Of a stretch of DNA of 64,000 bases, positions 56,803-64,000 are shown one piece after another. Made by a program: the position numbers and the translations under genes. Position 1 is the first letter of the stretch. Each line of letters starts with the position of its first letter. Origin of the DNA: Stachybotrys elegans (Eukaryota > Ascomycota > Sordariomycetes > Hypocreales > Stachybotryaceae); assembly GCA_020746835.1 (NCBI GenBank), contig JAGPNK010000013.1:248001-312000 (forward strand), given 5' to 3'. The notes below the pieces were generated by a model. That model had not been told where the DNA came from. It was given only the letters and a program-made list of their open reading frames with translations, and ran no database searches.

Positions 56803-58152
56803 GATGAGCCGCGAGGCTATTGTGTATGTGCTGACTGTTTACCTGGTTGAGAAGAAAGCGCGGGCGCATGCTCACGGGAGAGCAAGATGGTGCCTTGGGA
56901 CCTGTCAGCTTTTAAACCACCATCATCAAGTCTCTCTCTCTGCCTCCTCTCGAGCTCGTCGTGGTGGCTAAACACGGCGGGTGGAGCCTGGGATTTAGGA
57001 ATCTCGGTCACGGGTAGCCATGGCTGACCACATAGCATACATACGAGCCGTCCTTATGCATGCGGGCATTTAGGAATGGGGAGCGGGCGACGAATCAGAG
57101 GGCCGGTTGGGGTGCGCGGGGACGCCCGGGGCTGCTCGACGTGCGCGACGTGCGTCGGCACCTGTATGCTTCTCTGTCTGCGTCTGCGCCCGGAGCGGAG
57201 CGGAGTTGATTGGTTTGTTTGTTCCAAGGTTTTCCAACATGTTCCAAGGGCTGCGCCTTACTGGGGAGGAGCGTGACCTGTGATACACCTTGTAGCGGAT
57301 TGCTGCATGTGTTTGCTCGTGGAAGGTGCAATCGTGGGAGAGGCAAGAGACGCCGGTCCTCCGATATGATTCCAGTTGTGGTTAGGTAGGTAGAGCCTGT
57401 AGAGGGCAAGTACGATGATGATGCCTGTCAGCAAACAGTCCCGCCATCAAACGCGGCGTGGCGATAAGACGGCGGAATGGCGAACCGACATGAATGGAGC
57501 TGAGCCTTGACAAATAACACACGGAGCGGACCGGAGGGAAGATAGGTCCGTGATTTATAAAGGAAGCCGACATAATTGACCAGCCGGAGGGTGTTAAAGG
57601 GAATAAGCCTATGCTTACCTCCGCCGGCATCGCCCATCCCGACCTCGGCCCCGCGGACTCGGTATCTCCAGAATCTCCATCTCAGCGCATTGCCTCGGTA
57701 GGTGTAATCGACAGTCCTTGCTACGTGTAGAAGGCCAATGATAAATTCTGCAAAAGCCAGCACTGGGCCTCGACAGAACATATCGAGACCACTGCTAGCG
57801 TTAGATCTCTTGACAGCTGCGCATGCTTGCACGTAGTTGCTACCGCCCTATTGTTCTCTTGCTTCAAGCGCTGGACAAAGTCATCTAATAATTCCTTCCT
57901 TATCTGAATCTGTTCTGGCACTCTAGGTAATGGGGTAGCGGTCATTGTTTATTCAGGCTATCGGCTCTTGTTATTTTTCTCTTCATATCTGCCTGCACCT
58001 GCTCTAGCAAGCAAGCAGGGCGCTGTCGACGTAGGCCTTACCCCGCTGTAGCTGTTGATTCAAGGTCCATGTTTGAGCAATTCATAATGCCGTGCCTACC
58101 CGGTAACACGGCCAGAACCTAAGCACCTGGCCCCACTGGCTTAATTGACCCC
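56803..58152. other. Divergent intergenic region upstream of PRI2 and the 56802 gene
   Basis: Contains both promoters and a weak gene-like fragment at 57619-57945 (listed separately). Otherwise nothing is supported. Confidence 0.5.
57619..57945 (-). CDS. Possible small gene or gene remnant, incomplete
   Basis: An ATG at 57945 opens MTATPLPRVPEQIQIRKELL, a charged amphipathic segment. One possible reading joins 57945-57833 to 57791-57619 through a 42-nt intron with a CTAAC branch and then meets a good GTAAGC donor at 57618, but I could not find a convincing last exon. The second segment includes a hydrophobic AFAEFIIGLLHVAR. No family is recognised. It may be a decayed gene; transcript evidence would settle it. 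Confidence 0.25.
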
Positions 58153-58166
58153 ACGCGTCGACGCGT
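58153..58166 (+). promoter_or_regulatory. Two MluI cell-cycle boxes (MCB) upstream of PRI2
   Basis: ACGCGT occurs at 58153-58158 and again at 58161-58166, 8 bp apart, with a half-site CGCGT at 58172-58176. ACGCGT is the binding site of MBF (Mbp1/Swi6 type), which activates DNA-synthesis genes at G1/S in yeasts, including primase subunits. Finding paired sites about 90 bp before the primase start codon fits that regulation; binding itself is inferred. Confidence 0.75.
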
Positions 58167-58256
58167 AAAGTCGCGTCTCCCAATCTCATGAATGCAAATA
58201 GACAGCTTCACCAATTTGTTTCTTCCACAGAACCTCACCCACTGCAAACCGTCAAG

Positions 58257-59914
58257 ATGCTCCGACAAGACTTCAACCGCATAGACCCCAAGCGGCGGAA
58301 TGTTTCCGACTACCGCAAGAAGCACTTCGCTACCCCCCAGTTCAAGGACTCGCAGTACCCCCATCGCCTCAACTTTTACACGCAGCCCCCCACGGCCGAC
58401 ATTACCATCGAGCAGTTCGAACAATGGGCCATAGACCGCCTACGAGGTGAGCTCCCACCTCAGAGATGGGAACATTGGATATACTGACCCTGAAAAGTCC
58501 TTGCCGAACTCGAGGCGTGCTCTTTCCGCAACCGAACACCCGCTGAGACGGCAGCGCACATGGAGCCTATCCTCGAAAAATACCTGCGCCTCGACTCCAA
58601 CAGCTCCGGCTCCTCCAAGATTCTCGAGCAGAGGCAAAAGGACCACTACAGCCACTTCATCCTGCGTCTCGCCTTCTCCTCCACCGAGGACCTGCGCCGG
58701 CGCTTCACCCGCGTCGAGACGATGCTTTTCCGCATCCGAGCCGAGCACGACTCCCCTAGCGAGAAGGCCGACTTCGCCGCCAGCCTAGACCTGGACTGGC
58801 TCGAGAAGGTGTCCGACGACGAGAAGTTCAAGTATTCGGCGGAGCTGGCCAGCGTCGCCGGGCCCAAGAAGGGCCCTGTCGAGGACGAAAGCTGGTACAA
58901 GGTCGACTGGGACAGAGTCCCTGACCTTGTGCAAGCTCGACGCGCTTTTCTCAGGGCCGGAAAGGCCTATGTACCGGCACGGGAGCAGTTTAGCATCGTG
59001 GTTGGTGAATTCACCACCCGTCTAGAACGACAACTCGAGGTACGTCTTGGAACGGAGTGCATGTTGGCACGACTGACCCTTTGATACAGCTGACGGCTCG
59101 TGCCCTCCCACGTCTCGACGAGGATGATCGTCTGACGCCCATACTCAACCACCTGTCCAAGAATTTCATCACACCCGACTCATCCTACTTGGCGAGCTCG
59201 ACAGCCCCCGAAGGCGCCCAGATCACGGCGGCCAACATTGACAACCTGTCGAAGCACTTCCCAGCCTGCATGGCTCATCTGCACCGCTCCCTCCGCCGCG
59301 ATGCCCACCTGAAGCATTTTGGCCGTCTGCAGTACACTCTCTTCCTCAAGGGAATTGGGCTCAATCTCGAGGAGTGTCTGATCTTCTGGCGCACGGGGTT
59401 CAGCAAGATCACCGAGGACGTCTTCAACAAGGAATATCGGTACAATGTCCGCCACGTTTACGGCGACGTGGGCGGCGACTCGAACCGCCGCAGCGGTGGA
59501 TACAGCCCGTATAGTTGTCAAAAGATTCTGACGGAGAACCCGCCGGGCACTGGCGAGGCTCACGGATGTCCCTACCGCCACTTCAATATGGAGAACCTCA
59601 CGATCCTGCTGCAGGGTATGGGAGTCTCGGACAAGTCGGTGCTGCAGGGTGTTCAAGAGGACAATGAGCGACAGAGGTACCACATGGCTTGCAACCGGTA
59701 AGCACCCACATTGACCACCAAGACCTGTATAACCCAAGCTAACACGGCCAGCGTATTTGAACACATCCACAAGGCAGAGATGAAAAAGGCCAAGGATGAG
59801 GGCATCATGACGGCGAACCAGCTGGAGACAATTGTGCACCCCAACGAGTACTTTAAGCGCAGCTACGTGCTTAAGAACCTGGGGCAAGACAAGGACACCA
59901 AGATGGAGGGTTGA
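58257..59914 (+). CDS. PRI2: DNA primase large subunit (500 aa)
   Basis: Exons 58257-58446, 58498-59039, 59090-59697 and 59752-59914 (1503 nt, phases checked). The regulatory/iron-sulfur subunit of primase, partner of Pri1 and DNA polymerase alpha, which starts RNA primers at replication origins and on the lagging strand. Visible motifs: LNFYTQPPTADITIEQFEQW and AIDRLR (N-terminal domain, about residues 35-62), QKDHYSHFILRLAFSS, ETMLFRIRAEH, and in the C-terminal half the four cluster cysteines in FPACMAHLHR, YSPYSCQKIL, AHGCPYRHF and HMACNR. PGTGEAHGCPYRHF and the final HPNEYFKRSYVL tail are family hallmarks. The start MLRQDFNRID matches the family's usual beginning; an in-frame ATG at 58188 would add 23 residues and is less likely. 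Length agrees with fungal Pri2. Confidence 0.96.
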
Positions 59915-62900
59915 TGTGACGACTACGAGTGATGATGCATGCTTTACCTTGAGGCGCTGGGGTTGGCGTTTGGATTGGGATATGTTGACTCGGAGGGTAT
60001 CGGTAGAATAATTTGTATAATGCAGGACTTGCTCATGAAGGTATATATATCTATTCCCTATGTTCATGAGAGTCATCTATGAGGTGTGCACTCACCGACA
60101 AGAAACGAATGTTGGTGCTTGATACATAATCCAGATGTCTTGCTACGAGATTCCGATGGGCTGCATATGCATCTTTATACCCAACCTTGACAGACCGATT
60201 CTGTAACAATGAGATCAGATAGGCCGTGTTGCTGTTCATGGTACGCGACCCTATCAATCAAGTACTGCCGGCTGGTGGACTTCGGTACGCATGAAGCACA
60301 AATAAACATGACATGCCATGTACGTGCTGACTGAGGGTCTCCCCGAGGCACTCGTCTTCCCCGTGGGCCCAGGCAGACCCTTCGAGTCGAACGTCACGTC
60401 GCACAATTGTGATGAAGCTTGGTGCACCGTCATAGAGAAGATACCAAATGTGATTCGCATCTGGCTCAAGGTGTGTCGCCAACCTCTAGCACATAGTACG
60501 TGGATGATGTCACAGGCTTATTTCAGTCTGCTATCATTGTGGGCGTTGATGGCATCACCAACAGTGCCCTACCCAATCAGCACCATGCATCCTCGGAACA
60601 GACAGGTGCCCAACAAGACTCGTCCCGAGGGATGCCGTCTTAAACTTACGTAGTCCCTCCCATCCTGCACACCGTTTCCGCTTTTCCCGTCATCCATCGC
60701 AGAGCCGCAGAATACCTGCCCCGTACCTGACGGGCAAACCTGCACACCCTTTTGTCTCCCGCACCCCTGTTCCGTTTGGTCTCACGGAGGGGGGAAAAAC
60801 GGACACTGTTTTATTGCTTCCAGCCGTAGTTATGACGTCGTCGCGCAGGAGGGGTTTTTAAAAAGAGCCCTGCATAGGCGATGGATGAAGGTGCCTGCGC
60901 TTATTATGCAGCTCGCAGGGGGTGTTGTTGAGGGTTGGGGTGCCGAAGGAGGGTTGAGGTGACATGATTTGGGGGCTGAGGGATTCCCTTTTCCTACAGT
61001 ATTTGAAGCCATCGTGAATAATGGGACAGGTATGGGAGACGCGTTGATCAGCAGCAAATAAGCGGTACCGGTTGGCGGGCCACGGAAAGGGCGGAGAGCA
61101 ATGTTTCGGCACCACGGCAGCGTGACGTAATTGTCGTTATTCTGACACTATCCGTTCCCACAGGGCTGGAGCGAGACCCGTTGTACCTGCCAAGTTGTCA
61201 ACCAAACATTTGCCATTTCGTCGTCCTGTCAAAAAGTGACGAGATATGTGCGCAGAAGATGAGCCCCCTCCCCTCCCCGTCTGAATATTACACCCTCCCA
61301 AAGGTTAAAGGTTTAAAAAAAGCAACACCAACAGTGAGCAAGCATGCACGTCGTCGTTTGCAGCCGGATCGTCATCCAGCTTCCAAGCAGTTTAAAGGCA
61401 ATAGGGCCCTCTCTGTACGGGTCCCCCGTATCTGCAAAGGCCCTACAAGGGGGGACGCGCAAACCGACTACACACGGACATGGCTCTATTGGCTGAGTGG
61501 ACAGGAGGAACCAAGGAATCACACGTTGCAGCCGGACCTTTTTTTAACCTATTTTGCCTTGCTTACTCCGTATATAGTCCATCATACACATTCTCTTCCT
61601 GATAGGTAGATGAAACGACGCGAGCTTGCGTATCCATCCCCCCTGGCACACACGCACACACATGTCATCCCGCTGCGGGTTCATTACCGTCTCATTGGGC
61701 GGAAGGGGTGTTCCCGCAGCTATACGTCATCCCTTTTTGTCTCCCTTTCCCCAGTGAGGGAAATGAAAATGTCGACGAATGAGAATACATTGCCAGCGCT
61801 GATAGGGGGACGAAACAAAGGGGACCCCTCACCCCCTCTTCTCTCCCAGCAAACGGGCACGCCGGAATCGAAGCCCAGATGGAAGGAGACGGTCTCGCTG
61901 ATCACCCAGATGATCATCTCATCTCCCACTAACCCCCCCTTGTAGTGGCTGTGGTTGGAGATACCAGCCCGCTGGATTGATTGGGCTGGGCTAAGCAGGG
62001 ATTGTCTACGGGAAGGACCAAAACTGCAATCTCCTCATACGGGAAGACCAAGAAGAACAAAAGCTGGCGCTTAGTTCTGCCTCCATCACCCCTGGCCGGC
62101 AAATCCCAGGCTGGGCGACAGAAAGATGAACGATGAGTGGAGGAATGGAGGGGGGGCCGGGCACCTCCGCACCAGAATGAGTAGGTCATAGAGCAAAAGA
62201 GATACGAGATTGTTCATGTGCATATGTGCGCCAAGCGTGTTGCAATATTAAAAAAAGTCCGTAGCCCAAAGAAGATATATAGAGAATACAAATTTTGATA
62301 GATACAGATTTCGAGGGATTATTTCCATTTTGTCCCTTTCTCTGTTCTCTCCCCCAAGACCAGAGAACCAGGCTATTCGCCTAAGCCCCCCTCATAGTTC
62401 GTACTCCAAAATCCACTCCAGTTCCCAAATCCAGTCGAATTTGCAGCCACAAAAGAAGCGAAATGCACAACGACGTCATTTGGCAAGTAACCCCAGGTTG
62501 GCTCCTCCTTGGTGCGACAAGGGCGGGGGGCCAGACGGGCGCCCAAGTGTGATGTGATTGGGCATAAAGGTGCGCGCGGGGGCCCATGGGTTGTCAGGCC
62601 CGCCAATCAGAAGCCTCGGAGCCGGCAAAGTGACCGACTTTGTGCGTTGACCCCTGTCCGTTGGCTCAATCCGTGTAGCTGCACGATGATGAGATGGTCA
62701 CTGCCAGGGTTTTTTTTTGGTGTGGGTTTTTTTTGGTGGTAAATCCGCATTTCCCGCGCCGCCTCTTCTCCAGATCCGTCGAGGCACGCCGACGGTTGCA
62801 GAACCACCCACTCAACGCCGGCGCGTCGATGGTATGGCTGGAAAAGAGGTAGATTAGGGGGGGGGGGATGGGACGCGACCAGCGCCCAGAGGGGATGATG

Positions 62901-63566
62901 GAATAAAGGAGAAGACGGTCTTGTCTCACGTTGGGATATCTTCATCTGCCTTGGTGGAGGCAAAAGTCGAGATACCCACTTGACAAGACGAAATAGGGGT
63001 CTGTCGATCGTCTGCCAGTACCAACCGCATCACATGTCTAGGTAGACAAGCCTCCCATGTGGTGGTTTGAAACAAGACGATCGCTCATCATTGCCCTTTG
63101 GCCTTGGGAAATCCTGCTTGTCCCCAGCGTGCCGGTACTGTTGAAACGGGCAATCCGTGGGGTTTGGCCAGGATGGTGCCGACAGATCTTGGTCCTTGTG
63201 CATATGAATGAGGGGTGTATTCGACCCTGTCATGTCGTGTGCGGAGAGGGAGAGCTAAGAATGCTTCCCCCTTGGAAAGAGTGTTGGCGCTCAAGTTGTT
63301 TTTGTGGTGTTGCGTGTGTAAGGGTGTTCCCTTGGAGATGGTGATATCACAGTCTATTCCAAGCCAGCGCCGTATTCCCAAAAGGGCTCAATGATCCGTC
63401 CAAAATCCAGGTGTTCGTGTATGCGTGTCTCGTCAGATCATTAACCAGGCCGGCTGTAAGGTTGTCGTATCCAGATCCAGTAGTGTAGTGTGCATCTCGC
63501 AAGGCCAAAGTGTTGCTCGCGCTCCAGGCGAACCTTGAGAGGGAGACACAGGATGCTGGGCTTCAT
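59915..63566. other. Gene-free 3.6 kb interval
   Basis: No complete gene is supported between PRI2 and the small two-CxxC gene. Minus-strand frames near 60051-60482 look slightly protein-like but could not be joined into a gene. One ACTCCGTA half-word is at about 61565. The stretch 62200-62340 is AT-rich; poly-T/G tracts occur near 62710-62740 and a G-run near 62860-62868. Confidence 0.5.
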
Positions 63567-63827
63567 TTATTTGTAGCCGACCATCTTGGCGCAGCGGTCG
63601 CAGTAGTAGAGGTTGTGGGCGATGCGGACCATGCCCATGGAGCTGATGTCGTCGGTGGAAGTGGCCTCGACGGAGCGAGCGCAGCGCATGCAGCGAAGCG
63701 TCTCGACGGAGACGGTAGGGCGGGCTTCCATGCTGTATCGGTAGCCGCTGACGGGGGAGGCAGAGGACGAGGTCAGGTCGGAGGCGGAGGAAGAGACGGA
63801 GGATGTTGAGCCGAATGATCCAGGCAT
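63567..63827 (-). CDS. Small protein with paired CxxC motifs, zinc-ribbon-like (86 aa)
   Basis: Single-exon frame starting MPGSFGSTSSVSSS. The first 35 residues are Ser-rich and disordered. Two CxxC pairs follow: RCMRC (C46, C49) and YCDRC (C76, C79), separated by about 26 residues, with VRIAHNLYY between them; this spacing suits a zinc ribbon. The chain ends KMVGYK immediately after the second pair. Cys pairs, closed frame and a good ATG make it a real small gene. Similar short proteins are widespread in filamentous ascomycetes; the function is unknown, and metal binding is inferred from the cysteines only. Its 5' side, to the end of the window at 64000, is T/G-rich promoter-like DNA on the plus strand. 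Confidence 0.8.
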   Translation of the reverse strand: MPGSFGSTSSVSSSASDLTSSSASPVSGYRYSMEARPTVSVETLRCMRCARSVEATSTDDISSMGMVRIAHNLYYCDRCAKMVGYK

Positions 63828-64000
63828 GGTGATGTCAAGTGACAGTGTGGTTATGTGTTGAGGATGTTGCGAGAGGCAGTAGTGTTGTTGGTATTGTCGT
63901 TGTTTGCTGTGAGTATGGTTTGCTTGTGGTGAAGAGTATGAGGATGAGGATGTGTGTGTGCAAGGAAAGAGGAGGAAGAATGGCGATGGGGAGGATTATA

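Noticed and set aside
60051..60482. Minus-strand protein-like pieces (MNSNTAYLISLLQNRS and a second frame upstream)
   Set aside because: A GTGAGT donor follows the first piece, but no partner exon exists before the PRI2 3' end; kept only as a possible relic.

Overview
The window reads as nuclear DNA of a filamentous ascomycete (Pezizomycotina, most likely Sordariomycetes). Genes carry short spliceosomal introns (about 48-150 nt) with GT..AG ends and CTAAC/CTGAC-type branch points. Start codons sit in ACCATGG-like contexts. The protein families are typical of moulds: Clr5-domain proteins, a LaeA-like methyltransferase and a Dcr2-like phosphatase. Genus cannot be fixed from sequence alone. Ten protein genes are well supported, an eleventh (51758-52318) is probable, and two gene-like fragments are weak. 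Many open frames that look long are shadows, or begin only at GTG/TTG, and are not reported.

Layout, left to right: an acidic protein of unknown function (minus, 1064-1804); a nine-exon LaeA/UMTA-type SAM methyltransferase (minus, 6428-8028) with a 13-nt micro-exon; a membrane-anchored Dcr2-type metallophosphatase (minus, 9106-10912), divergent from a Tho1/SARNP-like SAP-domain mRNP protein (plus, 12310-13135); a gene-free 5.5 kb stretch; a pyrimidine-rich leader and a 1489-residue disordered protein ending in a degenerate methyltransferase fold (plus, 19768-24237), convergent with a probable mitochondrial Trm61-type tRNA m1A58 methyltransferase (minus, 25119-26517).

The centre holds two Clr5-domain genes (27463-30040 and 41649-43645, both minus) on either side of a Ser/Thr kinase with DLG in place of DFG (minus, 35530-37734). 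After an 8 kb stretch with no convincing gene come a small Q/P-rich protein (plus, 51758-52318), a large five-exon protein with a transmembrane segment and a Cys/His-rich tail (minus, 53645-56802), the DNA primase large subunit PRI2 (plus, 58257-59914) with two MluI cell-cycle boxes just upstream, and a small two-CxxC protein (minus, 63567-63827).

The genes do not form an evident pathway or biosynthetic cluster. They are housekeeping or information-processing genes (primase, tRNA methylation, mRNP, phosphatase, kinase) mixed with fungal-specific regulators, in a gene-poor landscape with long intergenic stretches rich in homopolymers, microsatellites and CT tracts. No tRNA, rRNA, CRISPR array, intact transposon or virus-like gene was recognised. 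Splice sites were placed by eye; reading-frame phase was checked across each junction given.
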